Assembly: GCF_000383235.1 (NCBI RefSeq)
Contig: NZ_KB910929.1
Location: 1-64,000 of the forward strand
Length of the DNA: 64,000 bases
Direction: 5' to 3'
From: Bacillus sp. 123MFChir2
Lineage (GTDB): Bacteria > Bacillota > Bacilli > Bacillales > Bacillaceae_G
Shown: positions 1 through 7,496 of the stretch, one piece after another
Layout: the number at the start of each line of letters is the position of its first letter
Numbering within the stretch: position 1 is the stretch's first letter
The notes under the pieces: model-generated
Told to the model about the DNA's origin: nothing
The model's input: only the letters and a program-made list of their open reading frames with translations
The model's database searches: none
Position numbers and translations under genes: made by a program

Positions 1-1
1 G

Positions 2-235
2 CTATTTGGCACAACATCAAATGCGGTGTTCAATCAGTTGTTCACAGCTATGATTGCCTACGTTTTACTAAAATTTCTTCACGTAAAAGGTAGTAAGAAA
101 AAACATATCAAACCGTTGTCATTCGCAGGTTTCACACGCCTGTTTCTTTGTGATACTCTGCCGTTTGAGTGGAGAATTTGTTTGAAAGAAATACTGGCAT
201 TCCATCGGCAAATAAGTCAAATGGATACTGTATAA
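2..235 (+). mobile_element. IS4-family transposase, C-terminal fragment cut by window edge
   Basis: The frame is open from base 2 with no start, so the gene begins before the window. About 77 residues remain. They begin with the FGTTSNAVFNQ-type stretch and continue with a hydrophobic helix and a basic segment, the usual C-terminal tail of IS4-type DDE transposases. The catalytic residues would lie upstream. No ribosome binding site precedes the internal ATG at 26, which supports a tail rather than a small gene. The right end of the insertion sequence should lie soon after the stop; I could not identify its terminal repeat. Family call from memory of this tail; fairly sure. Confidence 0.7.
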
Positions 236-254
236 TTTTGGTTAATCAACACGT

Positions 255-437
255 GTGATAAAAGTATTATTTTGTTTTGAAATGTTAACGGTTCTTATAG
301 TTTGTGTAAGAGGCTATGTCCGCTGGGAATGGCCTCTATACTTGTCTATTGGAGTGGGAGCTTTAGCAATCGTACTTCTCTATTATTTTCATTATCAATA
401 TGGAGAAAGCGAAGAAAGGACATCTGTCAAACGGTAG
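255..437 (+). CDS. Small membrane protein or 3' remnant of a truncated gene
   Basis: Sixty codons from a GTG. The protein has two hydrophobic segments (about residues 3-17 and 27-44) and a charged C-terminus, so it should be an inner-membrane protein. No ribosome binding site precedes the GTG, and the frame stays open only to a TAA at 243-245, just after the transposase stop. It may therefore be the tail of a gene cut by the insertion sequence. It ends 28 bases before the next gene. I do not recognise a family. Confidence 0.35.
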   Translation: MIKVLFCFEMLTVLIVCVRGYVRWEWPLYLSIGVGALAIVLLYYFHYQYGESEERTSVKR

Positions 438-465
438 AATATCAATATGAAACGGAGGATTCTAT

Positions 466-726
466 ATGAGCATTCGGTGGCATGAACCGAATTGTCGTCA
501 AGATCATACGGTTTTTGACACGCTATGGGAAGCAGAAGAGTGGGGAAATTCTATCAGTAACGATATGTATGCAGGAGCTTTTGATGGATATACAACCCCA
601 GATGAGAAGGTTGCCTATGTTTTGGCTTTTCGCTTGGCGAGTGTTGATCAGTTCCATGCTCATACGGATACAGTTTGGCTTGGAGATAAAATGGTGTATA
701 AAGTGTGGGTTACTCCATCTATTTAA
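466..726 (+). CDS. Hypothetical protein, 86 aa
   Basis: An ATG preceded at good spacing by ACGGAGGA. The product is soluble and acidic, rich in Trp and His, with no signal peptide or membrane segment and no motif I recognise. It is followed 17 bases later by another small gene with its own GGGGG-type site, so the two are probably co-transcribed. Two other frames are open across part of this region (plus from 482, minus 523-813), but neither has a ribosome binding site. This frame is preferred for its start signal and protein-like composition. Confidence 0.55.
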   Translation: MSIRWHEPNCRQDHTVFDTLWEAEEWGNSISNDMYAGAFDGYTTPDEKVAYVLAFRLASVDQFHAHTDTVWLGDKMVYKVWVTPSI

Positions 727-743
727 AATAGGGGGCCAGAGAT

Positions 744-923
744 ATGGAAGATGGGGTGGCTTTATATAGTATTTTTTCAATATTAGGATTTGTTTTTTAC
801 GCTGTAGCAACAACCTTTGTAGTATGTGTTGTATTAATTGTATTAAAGAGAATGAGAGAACGAAATGCGTATTTAAAAGATATACGAGATGAACTTAGAA
901 AGAGGAATAATACTTCGAACTAA
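744..923 (+). CDS. Small single-pass membrane protein, 59 aa
   Basis: An ATG 4-8 bases after a purine-rich GGGGGCCAGAG site opens a 59-codon frame. It has a short N-terminus, one long hydrophobic helix (about residues 6-33, rich in V, F, I) and a strongly charged basic and acidic tail of about 25 residues. This is the form of a small regulatory or scaffold membrane protein with a cytoplasmic tail. No family recognised. It lies between the 86-aa hypothetical gene and the histidine phosphatase gene, all on the same strand. Confidence 0.5.
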   Translation: MEDGVALYSIFSILGFVFYAVATTFVVCVVLIVLKRMRERNAYLKDIRDELRKRNNTSN

Positions 924-953
924 GTTCATTTTTCATAATTAGGAGGTTTTCAC

Positions 954-1529
954 ATGAATAGAATAGGGATTATTCGTCACGGAAGTACACCGTGGAATAA
1001 AGAAGGAAGGGCACAGGGTAGTTCAGATATTTCCCTTGATCAAGCTGGAATAGCAGATGCATATAAACTAGCAGAGCGTTTGCGTAAGGAGAATTGGGAT
1101 TTCATATATTCTAGTGATCTATTAAGAGCAAAGCAAACTGCGGATATTATTGGTAAAAAACTTCCGAATATCCCTCTTTATTTGGAACCTAGACTTCGTG
1201 AAGCTGGGGGAGGACAGATTGAAGGGACAACGGAAGAAGAGAGAATTTTAAAATGGGGCAAGAATTGGAGAGAGCTGGATTTAGGGATTGAAAGTGCTGA
1301 TCGTGTGATAGCAAGAGGTCTTTCGGTCATTGAAGAGGTAGCATCTAAACATGAAAATAAGAATATATTAATTGTTAGTCATGGTGCATTTATTAGACAC
1401 ATGTTAAAGGAATTAGTGCCCCAGTTACATATGGCAGAATCCCCGAAAAATACGTCTTTAACGAAACTTATTCAATTAGATAATGGTTGGGGTTCAGAAT
1501 TATATAATTGCACCCTGCATCTAGAATAG
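954..1529 (+). CDS. Histidine phosphatase family protein (phosphoglycerate mutase-like)
   Basis: 191 residues from an ATG with a strong AGGAGG site. The N-terminal RHGSTPWN motif (from residue 8) holds the phospho-accepting His. A second catalytic His lies in SHGAF (about residue 143). SSDLLRAKQTA is the usual substrate-side helix. The length fits small phosphatases such as PhoE-type enzymes rather than the longer glycolytic dPGM. The likely role is hydrolysis of small phosphate esters in the cytoplasm; the substrate cannot be read from sequence. It is downstream of two small orphan genes and has a 237-base gap after it. Confidence 0.85.
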   Translation: MNRIGIIRHGSTPWNKEGRAQGSSDISLDQAGIADAYKLAERLRKENWDFIYSSDLLRAKQTADIIGKKLPNIPLYLEPRLREAGGGQIEGTTEEERILKWGKNWRELDLGIESADRVIARGLSVIEEVASKHENKNILIVSHGAFIRHMLKELVPQLHMAESPKNTSLTKLIQLDNGWGSELYNCTLHLE

Positions 1530-1766
1530 AGCGTTATATTTTATTCCGGAATAATAAAACAAAGTATATATTTCTGCATACAGGAACGTTTGGTGGTGCA
1601 TTTACATGTAAAGAGTCATAATTAATACTTATTAAACATTATAATTAATCGATATTCGACTTATTGTATTTGGTACCATAAAATGAAAGAGTGTTTAGAA
1701 AACTTGAAAAGTATTGGTTGTAGGAGAAAAATAACACAAGTTCAATTGATAATGGGAGTGGATTTT

Positions 1767-2129
1767 ATGATTCTTGGTTTACATCACGCTCAGATAACTA
1801 TTCCAAAAGGTGCTGAACTAGAGGGAAAAAATTTTTATTGCGAAATTCTTGGTCTACCTGAGAAGGAAAAGCCCGAATCACTAAAAGGGCGTGGAGGATT
1901 TTGGGTAAAGGTGGGAGATAGAGATGTACATATAGGTACAGAAGATGGTTTTAACCGATTAAAAACAAAAGCCCATATAGCCTATCAAGTAGAGGATATA
2001 TCGCATTGGAGAAATGTGTTAGAACAAAATAACATTCAGATAATTGAAGGAGTACCTATACCTGGTTTTGAACGTTTTGAGTTTAGAGACCCATTCGGAA
2101 ACAGAGTGGAAATGATTCAAGAAATTTAG
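1767..2129 (+). CDS. VOC (glyoxalase/dioxygenase fold) family protein
   Basis: 120 residues with the paired beta-alpha-beta-beta-beta layout of the vicinal oxygen chelate fold. An N-terminal LHHAQITIP strand carries a potential metal His, GGFWVKVGDRDVHIG sits mid-chain, and the C-terminal RDPFGNRVEMIQ motif holds the usual metal Glu. The substrate is unknown; relatives include lactoylglutathione lyase-like and FosB-like proteins. The frame is open from an ATG at 1683, but that start has no ribosome binding site. The ATG at 1767 follows GGGAGTGG and matches where the domain starts, so I chose it. Confidence 0.7.
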   Translation: MILGLHHAQITIPKGAELEGKNFYCEILGLPEKEKPESLKGRGGFWVKVGDRDVHIGTEDGFNRLKTKAHIAYQVEDISHWRNVLEQNNIQIIEGVPIPGFERFEFRDPFGNRVEMIQEI

Positions 2130-2160
2130 TAAAGATAAAGTAATCACTCAGTCACTCGAT

Positions 2161-2275
2161 GAAAAACCACTTTCTTTTTAGGCTGGCGAGTGCATCTAGC
2201 CGCGTGTTGGAGCGGTCAGGGCCTATTCCTACCACGTGCAAAGTTTTAAAACAAAGACAGGTAGCAAGGTGTAGT
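2161..2275 (+). repeat. Dispersed repeat family A, copy 1 (bcr1-like)
   Basis: Shares the family A core: a CTTTTT-rich lead-in, a GGCGAG-CATCT segment, GCGGTCAGGGCC, CCACGTGCAAAG and TTTAAAACAAA. Related copies are near 9.7, 12.4, 17.6, 20.7, 27.0, 29.1, 33.6 and 60.1 kb. It fills part of the 416-base gap between the VOC gene and the hydroxyproline regulon. Length and host fit the published bcr1 element of the B. cereus group; that identification is from memory. Confidence 0.75.
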
Positions 2276-2416
2276 TACATTTTTATCTTCATAACAGCAA
2301 TTTATATGCTGGAAAATGAAAATAACTTTCTATAGATAATGGGACGTGTTTTCGCTGGAATCATACTCCTTACCAAATTTCTAAATGAAATGTATGCCGG
2401 AGTAGTTACTAAAAAT

Positions 2417-2452
2417 GACCAAGAGCTTAGGGGGACTCCTAAGCTCTTGGTC
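2417..2452 (-). terminator. Perfect 15-bp hairpin
   Basis: A 15-bp perfect stem (2417-2431 with 2438-2452) around a 6-base loop. On the minus strand it is followed by ATTTTT, so it reads best as a second terminator for the leftward dehydrogenase genes. It also protects against read-through from the left. Confidence 0.6.
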
Positions 2453-2508
2453 TGTAATTTATACTGAGAAATGGTATGTTTTTAATCGTTTTGTATAACA
2501 AATGCGAA

Positions 2509-2532
2509 CCCGCTAGAACAAAGTCTGGCGGG
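2509..2532 (-). terminator. Hairpin after the leftward dehydrogenase operon
   Basis: CCCGCTAGA pairs with TCTGGCGGG across a 6-base loop, 14 bases past the stop of the FAD subunit gene. The T-run on the minus strand is poor, so termination here may be incomplete and completed by the stronger hairpin at 2417-2452. Confidence 0.45.
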
Positions 2533-2545
2533 ATTTCTTATTGTA

Positions 2546-3781
2546 TTACACAATTTTTTTAGAGGCCTTATTATTTGAATAGAGACGATCCCAGAGTTCG
2601 TACATTTTGTTTCTCCCATTATCAATTTCAGGATTAAATTGAATCGCAGCTTGTTTACGAACGGTGCGGACATGCTGCGCTGCTTGCTGAAGTCTCTGAT
2701 CAATTGTGCCGGGGCCCTTTCCAGCATGTTTGGCAATTGATACTCCTGCTGTTGTTCCTTGGGCCATGGCGATTTTTCCACTTTCGATACCGGTAATGTT
2801 ACCGGCGACAAAGAGCCCATCAAGAGGAGTTTCCATCGTTTCTGAATGGTGAGGAACGTGGCCGCCAAGTTCAGGAATGTATTGAAACGGGCATCCGGCA
2901 ACAGCAGCAAGCTCTGCTAGCGGATATAAGCCGCCGGCAATGCACACGAAATCTGCATCATAAACTGTTTCAGATCCCTGAATCATATTGCCATCTGCGT
3001 TAATATCAGCGATGCGCACTCCTTCCACTTGATCCTTGCCGATAATTTCGAGTGCTGCTTTCCGAAGTTGGAGAGGCGTACCATTTATTTTCATGCCGTT
3101 TTTCGGATAAAAGTTTAAGCCGATCCTTCTCATCCAGTCACTTTTCATAAAACGACTTCCCATACGTAACAGCGGCGATGGAGCGAGATGTGCTGCATGT
3201 AAGAGTGATTTCATAACTTCTTCAGGTTCTCCGGCGTGTTTACTAAGGGCACTTTTTTCCGGAAGGACAATGCGATCAACTGTAATGCCAGCTAATTGTA
3301 ATTCATTTAAAATTGCAAATGATAAAATATTCGCTCCGATAATGATTCCTTTTTTGCCGACTTGGACGCGGTGCACATTTGTCATGACTTGCGCTGCGCC
3401 GATTGACATGACACCAGGAAGGGTCCAGCCCGGCAGCGGGATAGGGTACTCCGCGGCTCCGGTAGCCACTAGTACAAATGGTGCTTCAAGCGTACCGAAA
3501 CTTGTATGCACATTCCATCGGTTATTTTCTTTCGTTAAGTTGTAAACAGATATGCCGCAACGAATATCGACCGCCAATTGCTGTGCTTTTTGATAAAGGC
3601 GTTCTGATTCTTTTATTCCATTCCACCACTCACCAGAAGGCTCTTGATGAAGTTGTCCGAGTAATCTGCCGCCTGGCTTTACAAATTCATCAATAACGGT
3701 CACTTTGAGACCAAATTCCGCACAAGCAATAGCTCCTGCTAATCCTGCCGGACCTGCTCCAATTACAAGTACGTCAATCAT
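2546..3781 (-). CDS. D-hydroxyproline dehydrogenase, FAD/NAD(P)-binding subunit (HcnB/LhpF-like)
   Basis: 411 residues. The N-terminus has a dinucleotide-binding motif (VIGAGPAGLAGA, residues 6-17) and a PGGRLLGQ segment. A second nucleotide-binding region lies near residue 145. The C-terminus has GLFVAGNITGIESGKIAMAQG, as in the alpha subunits of heteromeric amino-acid dehydrogenases (HcnB, octopine/nopaline oxidase, sarcosine oxidase alpha, the D-hydroxyproline dehydrogenase complex of Pseudomonas aeruginosa). The start overlaps the stop of the upstream ferredoxin-like gene by 4 bases (ATGA), so translation is coupled. With the DAO-type subunit at 6321 it should oxidise cis-4-hydroxy-D-proline to pyrroline-4-hydroxy-2-carboxylate. 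Function is inferred from the neighbouring epimerase, deaminase and aldehyde dehydrogenase. Confidence 0.85.
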   Translation of the reverse strand: MIDVLVIGAGPAGLAGAIACAEFGLKVTVIDEFVKPGGRLLGQLHQEPSGEWWNGIKESERLYQKAQQLAVDIRCGISVYNLTKENNRWNVHTSFGTLEAPFVLVATGAAEYPIPLPGWTLPGVMSIGAAQVMTNVHRVQVGKKGIIIGANILSFAILNELQLAGITVDRIVLPEKSALSKHAGEPEEVMKSLLHAAHLAPSPLLRMGSRFMKSDWMRRIGLNFYPKNGMKINGTPLQLRKAALEIIGKDQVEGVRIADINADGNMIQGSETVYDADFVCIAGGLYPLAELAAVAGCPFQYIPELGGHVPHHSETMETPLDGLFVAGNITGIESGKIAMAQGTTAGVSIAKHAGKGPGTIDQRLQQAAQHVRTVRKQAAIQFNPEIDNGRNKMYELWDRLYSNNKASKKIV

Positions 3782-4110
3782 CGCTTTTCCACCATCCTTC
3801 TCACAATATTCGGATGCTGTTTCCCGCTTTCAACGACCATATCTTGCTGGGCGACTGTTAAGCAGGCTCTTACGTTTGGCTTTTGATTGACAGTTACACG
3901 GCATTCTAAGCAGTGACCAATGTTGCAATAAATTCCTCTAGGTGTCCCGGTATCTTCGTGAACGCGTAGTTTTCTTATTCCGTTTGCTAAAAGAGTAGCG
4001 GCAATCGTTTCATTTTCATATGCTTCATATTCAACTCCATCAAATTGAAAAGAAATGCGTTCTCTATCATTTAAATTCCCTAAAACGGGATGATTCATGA
4101 TTCTAGTCAT
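3778..4110 (-). CDS. [2Fe-2S] ferredoxin-like subunit of the dehydrogenase (HcnA-like)
   Basis: 110 residues with the plant-type ferredoxin cysteine pattern in compact form: Cys in IYCNIGHCLECRV and a later Cys in VRACL. This arrangement is typical of HcnA/SoxA-like small subunits that pass electrons between flavins. The gene overlaps its neighbours by 4 bases on both sides (ATGA junctions), so the three products are made in step. An in-frame ATG at 4098 is an alternative start. Part of the sigma-54-driven leftward operon. Confidence 0.85.
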   Translation of the reverse strand: MTRIMNHPVLGNLNDRERISFQFDGVEYEAYENETIAATLLANGIRKLRVHEDTGTPRGIYCNIGHCLECRVTVNQKPNVRACLTVAQQDMVVESGKQHPNIVRRMVEKR

Positions 4111-4379
4111 TGTTTTTCACCTACTGTTCCAAATGTCACCGGCCGAATTGGCGGCTGATATTTTAAAGGAATTTCACTAGGTGACACATTAGGGATGATG
4201 CTTTCAATAATGTTATCTAATGTTAGGCGGCACGTCCGGCCTCCACAAAAACCCATTCCCGCCCGGGTTCTTAATTTTAATTCTCTCGCTGTGCATTGAT
4301 GTTGATTTGCTGTTTCATGAAGTTGTCCGTAAGTAACTTCTTCACAACGGCAAATTACAATGCTATCTTTGTTCCCCAT
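4107..4379 (-). CDS. BFD-like [2Fe-2S]-binding subunit
   Basis: A 90-residue protein with the BFD-type cluster motif: CRCEEV near the N-terminus and GFCGGRTCR in the middle, giving four cysteines for a [2Fe-2S] cluster. In related amino-acid dehydrogenases this domain is fused to, or encoded beside, the FAD subunit. The frame is open back to 4436, but those codons overlap the -24/-12 promoter at 4417-4432. The ATG at 4379 follows GGAGGAGG and is the only start that fits the expected transcript start, so I chose it. Its stop overlaps the next ATG. Confidence 0.8.
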   Translation of the reverse strand: MGNKDSIVICRCEEVTYGQLHETANQHQCTARELKLRTRAGMGFCGGRTCRLTLDNIIESIIPNVSPSEIPLKYQPPIRPVTFGTVGEKQ

Positions 4380-4416
4380 TTGAATTCCTCCTCCATTGTC
4401 GTTCATAAAAATACTA

Positions 4417-4432
4417 TGCAAAAAATGTGCCA
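4417..4432 (-). promoter_or_regulatory. Sigma-54 (-24/-12) promoter of the leftward dehydrogenase operon
   Basis: On the minus strand TGGCAC, five bases, then TTGCA: a full match to the sigma-54 consensus. The predicted start is near 4405, giving a leader of about 25 bases ahead of the ATG at 4379. It lies in the short gap after the activator gene. Confidence 0.85.
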
Positions 4433-4451
4433 ACATAGAGGAGGAAGAGGG

Positions 4452-6110
4452 TTAATTTAAGCCAAGCCGCTTTAATCGATTATATAAAGTGGCTCTTGTG
4501 ATACCAAGCTGTTTTGCACACTCTAATTTATTTCCATCTAATAGATGTAACGCTCTTTCAATCACTTTTTTTTCGTGCTGATTCATTTCTTCTTGCAATG
4601 GTAAGATGGTGCAATCATTTTCTAGCAGGACATGATTTGCAGACTGCACTGAACTTTCAAATCTAATACTTTTTGTATGGAAGGGTAAATACTCTCTTTT
4701 TATTACACCATCTGTTGCGAATACGATAAGCCGCTCTATGCTATTACGCAGTTCGCGAATATTACCAGGCCAATTATAATGAAGCAGTTCATGCATGACT
4801 TCTGGCGGGAATTCATGAATTGGCCGCTGATAACTCAAAGAAAAATCATGTAAAAAATAATGAGTTAATTCAATAATATCTTCTTGCCGCTCTCTTAAAG
4901 GAGGAATATGCAAACTAACTACATTTAGCCGGTAATATAAATCTTCACGGAACAGTCCTTGTTTCATTAATTCTTGTAAATCACGATTTGTGGCAGCGAT
5001 GATACGAAAATTGATGTTGATTTCTTTTTCTCCGCCGACCCGATAATATTTTCGTTCCTGCAGCACGCGTAGAAGCTTTACTTGCATTTCGAGCGGCATT
5101 TCACCTATTTCATCAAGAAATAATGTTCCTCCTTTTGCTAGTTCTATTTTTCCTTTTTTTCCTTTACTGTCAGCACCGGAGAAGGCGCCCCGTTCATATC
5201 CGAATAACTCACTTTCGAATAAAGATGCTGGTATCGCACCGCAGTTAATCGAAATAAAAGGAGCTTTCGGTTCCTCGCTTGCTTCATGGATTGCTTTGGC
5301 AAACACCTCTTTTCCGACACCGCTTTCACCTAATATAAGAACAGTGGATTTCACAGAACATACTCTTCTAGCTAAATCCACTGTTCTTTGCAGGGCGGCA
5401 CTTTTTCCTTTAATGGAATAAAAGGGATCAGATGAATCCTTATATTTTGCTACTTCTTGTTCTAAACGGTGTACTTCATTGGACATATTAAATAATTTCT
5501 CATTCAGTACAACTTGATTTGTAATATCTGTTTCTGAAACGACTGCACCGATAATCTGATCGTTAAAATAAACGGGGTTAGAGTTAATTAAGACAAATAA
5601 ATCAGACTGAGGCTGATGGTGCTGCCTTGCAATGCGTTTACCTGTATGTAGAGATTGCAAGATTTCTAGATTTTTGTAATCAAAGAAATCCGTAATTGGT
5701 TGGCCGATTATGTCTTGCCGTTTGACTAAGAATATTTTTTCTGCTCCTTCTGTCCATGTACAAACACGCTCGTTATTATCAATGACCGTGACAGAAGAAT
5801 CCGTCGTTTGAGTGACGGTTTCATAAAATACCTTTAATTGATTGTAAGAGTTATGAAGAAGATGAATGATTTGTGCTGCTGTGATACATCCTAATGGATT
5901 TTTGTTTGTATCAAGAATAATAGCTGTGGAATGATGATGAAATGCCTGAAGTAAGGTGAATAATGAATCGTCCTCGTATACGACTTTGCATGGAAGTTTA
6001 GGCATTTTTGGTGTTGAACGATAATAAAATTCTCCGTTTTTCTGCTCGATCTGCTGTGTATCTATTAGAAGATGTTTTATTATTTCCTTTATTGATGGCA
6101 ATGAAAACAT
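4452..6110 (-). CDS. Sigma-54-dependent transcriptional activator of the hydroxyproline regulon
   Basis: 552 residues. The N-terminus contains a CBS-like stretch (AIILDTNKNPLGCITAA) and then a PAS domain (VTVIDNNERVCTWTEGAEKI). The AAA+ domain has a Walker A (GESGVGKE), a GAFSGA loop (variant of GAFTGA that contacts sigma-54), a Walker B (GGTLFLDEIGEMP) and a Fis-type helix-turn-helix at the end (AKQLGITRATLYNRLKRLG). It should activate the three -24/-12 promoters seen here, probably on sensing hydroxyproline or a derivative. The frame is open to 6167, but the ATG at 6110 follows GGAAGGGGG and fits the domain start. It lies between the two divergent blocks it controls. Confidence 0.88.
   Translation of the reverse strand: MFSLPSIKEIIKHLLIDTQQIEQKNGEFYYRSTPKMPKLPCKVVYEDDSLFTLLQAFHHHSTAIILDTNKNPLGCITAAQIIHLLHNSYNQLKVFYETVTQTTDSSVTVIDNNERVCTWTEGAEKIFLVKRQDIIGQPITDFFDYKNLEILQSLHTGKRIARQHHQPQSDLFVLINSNPVYFNDQIIGAVVSETDITNQVVLNEKLFNMSNEVHRLEQEVAKYKDSSDPFYSIKGKSAALQRTVDLARRVCSVKSTVLILGESGVGKEVFAKAIHEASEEPKAPFISINCGAIPASLFESELFGYERGAFSGADSKGKKGKIELAKGGTLFLDEIGEMPLEMQVKLLRVLQERKYYRVGGEKEININFRIIAATNRDLQELMKQGLFREDLYYRLNVVSLHIPPLRERQEDIIELTHYFLHDFSLSYQRPIHEFPPEVMHELLHYNWPGNIRELRNSIERLIVFATDGVIKREYLPFHTKSIRFESSVQSANHVLLENDCTILPLQEEMNQHEKKVIERALHLLDGNKLECAKQLGITRATLYNRLKRLGLN
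4465..4494. promoter_or_regulatory. Inverted repeat, possible upstream activator site
   Basis: AGCCGCTTTA and TAAAGTGGCT form an interrupted inverted repeat 60-90 bases upstream of the predicted start of the leftward sigma-54 transcript, where enhancer-binding proteins often bind. It also lies in the coding sequence for the activator's helix-turn-helix, so chance or coding constraint could explain it. Weak call. Confidence 0.25.
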
Positions 6111-6261
6111 AATGATCCCCCTTCCGCACTGTAAAAAAATATTAACACTGTAAAGGGAATTATACACTTATTTGCAAAAAATTTAAAATGTTCCGTAATA
6201 AGGTAAGGCTTTCATCAGCGAGGAAAGAAATAATGATTCATTTTGCAAGTTTCACATTAAT

Positions 6262-6277
6262 TGGCACACGAATTGCA
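6262..6277 (+). promoter_or_regulatory. Sigma-54 (-24/-12) promoter of the rightward hydroxyproline operon
   Basis: TGGCAC, five bases, TTGCA: a full consensus match. The predicted start is near 6288, which rules out the upstream ATG at 6288 as the start codon of the next gene and supports the GTG at 6321. Confidence 0.9.
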
Positions 6278-6320
6278 TTTTTAGGTAATGAGGCCATTTC
6301 ATCGAGAGGAGGAATGCCAT

Positions 6321-7496
6321 GTGAAACATTGTGACGTGTTAGTCATTGGCGGAGGAATTATTGGCTGTTCGATTGCTTATTATGCTTCTAAATACGGAAG
6401 AGACGTAACGATCATTGAAAAAGGAGAATTTGTTAGTGGCACGTCTTCACGATGTGACGGCAATATTTTGGCGATTGATAAAGAGCCAGGTTTTGATAGT
6501 CAGATGTCGTTGTTTAGTCAAAATTTAGTGGATGAATTAAGTAAAGAGTTAGAGCATTCATTTGAATATCGTGCTCCGGGAAGCATTCTCGTTTGTGAAA
6601 CAGATGAGGAGATGGAAGCAGCGCAAAAATGGGTAGATCGTCAAAAAGCAGCTGGTTTACCATTTCGGATGCTGGACCGGCAGGATATTCGGCAGGAGTC
6701 TCCCTTTTTTGCAGATGATTTATTAGGGGGGCTAGAATGTGCCACTGATTCCACAGTGAACCCTTATCTTTTAGCTTTTTCACTTTTGGAGGAAGCAAAA
6801 AAACTAGGGGCCAAAGCGTTCAAACATACAGAGGTAAAACAAATGAAAAAAGAAGAAAGTGGTTCATTTATTGTAGAAACGACAAACGGAGTTTTTACTA
6901 CGGATCATGTCGTTAATGCTGCTGGGGTATGGGCACCTAAAATAGGAAAGATGCTCGATCTTTCAATACCGATTGAGCCGAGAAAAGGGCATATTATCGT
7001 TGCTTCGCGGCAGCAGCATGTAGGGTCCAGGAAAGTTATGGAGTTTGGGTACTTAATTTCTAAGTTTGGCGGAAAGCGCATTGTTGATCCGTTAACCGAA
7101 AAGTATGGAGTCGCTCTCGTCTTTGAACCAACAGAAAGTCAAAACTTTTTAATTGGCAGCAGCAGAGAATTTGTTGGTTTTCAAACGGCAGTAAACAATG
7201 AAGTCATTAAATGTATTGCGAACCGAGCAATCAGATTTTATCCGAAAATGGCGGATATGATGGTCATTCGTTCATATACAGGGTTGCGTCCATGGACGGA
7301 AGATCATTTGCCAATCGTTTCACGCGTGGATATAATTCCAAATTATTATATTGCGGCGGGACATGAAGGGGACGGCATTAGCCTCGCAGCAGTAACAGGG
7401 AAAATAGTAGAAGAACTTATTAACGAAAAAGAAACGTCTATTCCCGTTGATTCGCTTAGCTTTAACCGATTTACAGAAAGGATGTTGAGCAGATGA
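6321..7496 (+). CDS. D-hydroxyproline dehydrogenase, DAO-family FAD subunit
   Basis: 391 residues. VLVIGGGIIGCSIAYYAS near the start is the Rossmann FAD-binding motif of the D-amino acid oxidase/glycine oxidase family. NAAGVWAP, GLRPWTEDHLPIV and AAGHEGDGI follow in the usual order. It is the catalytic subunit expected to act with the FAD and iron-sulfur subunits encoded leftward, passing electrons to the respiratory chain rather than to oxygen. The GTG start at 6321 follows GAGGAGG at good spacing; the frame is open to 6288, but that is the predicted transcript start. Its stop overlaps the epimerase ATG by 4 bases. Confidence 0.87.
   Translation: MKHCDVLVIGGGIIGCSIAYYASKYGRDVTIIEKGEFVSGTSSRCDGNILAIDKEPGFDSQMSLFSQNLVDELSKELEHSFEYRAPGSILVCETDEEMEAAQKWVDRQKAAGLPFRMLDRQDIRQESPFFADDLLGGLECATDSTVNPYLLAFSLLEEAKKLGAKAFKHTEVKQMKKEESGSFIVETTNGVFTTDHVVNAAGVWAPKIGKMLDLSIPIEPRKGHIIVASRQQHVGSRKVMEFGYLISKFGGKRIVDPLTEKYGVALVFEPTESQNFLIGSSREFVGFQTAVNNEVIKCIANRAIRFYPKMADMMVIRSYTGLRPWTEDHLPIVSRVDIIPNYYIAAGHEGDGISLAAVTGKIVEELINEKETSIPVDSLSFNRFTERMLSR

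Noticed and set aside
523-813. 96-codon minus-strand frame across two small plus-strand genes
   Set aside because: No start signal; both plus-strand frames have good ribosome binding sites.
2482-2910. 142-codon minus-strand frame overlapping the FAD subunit gene
   Set aside because: Lies in another frame of a clear flavoprotein gene; no ribosome site; composition is that of a shadow frame.
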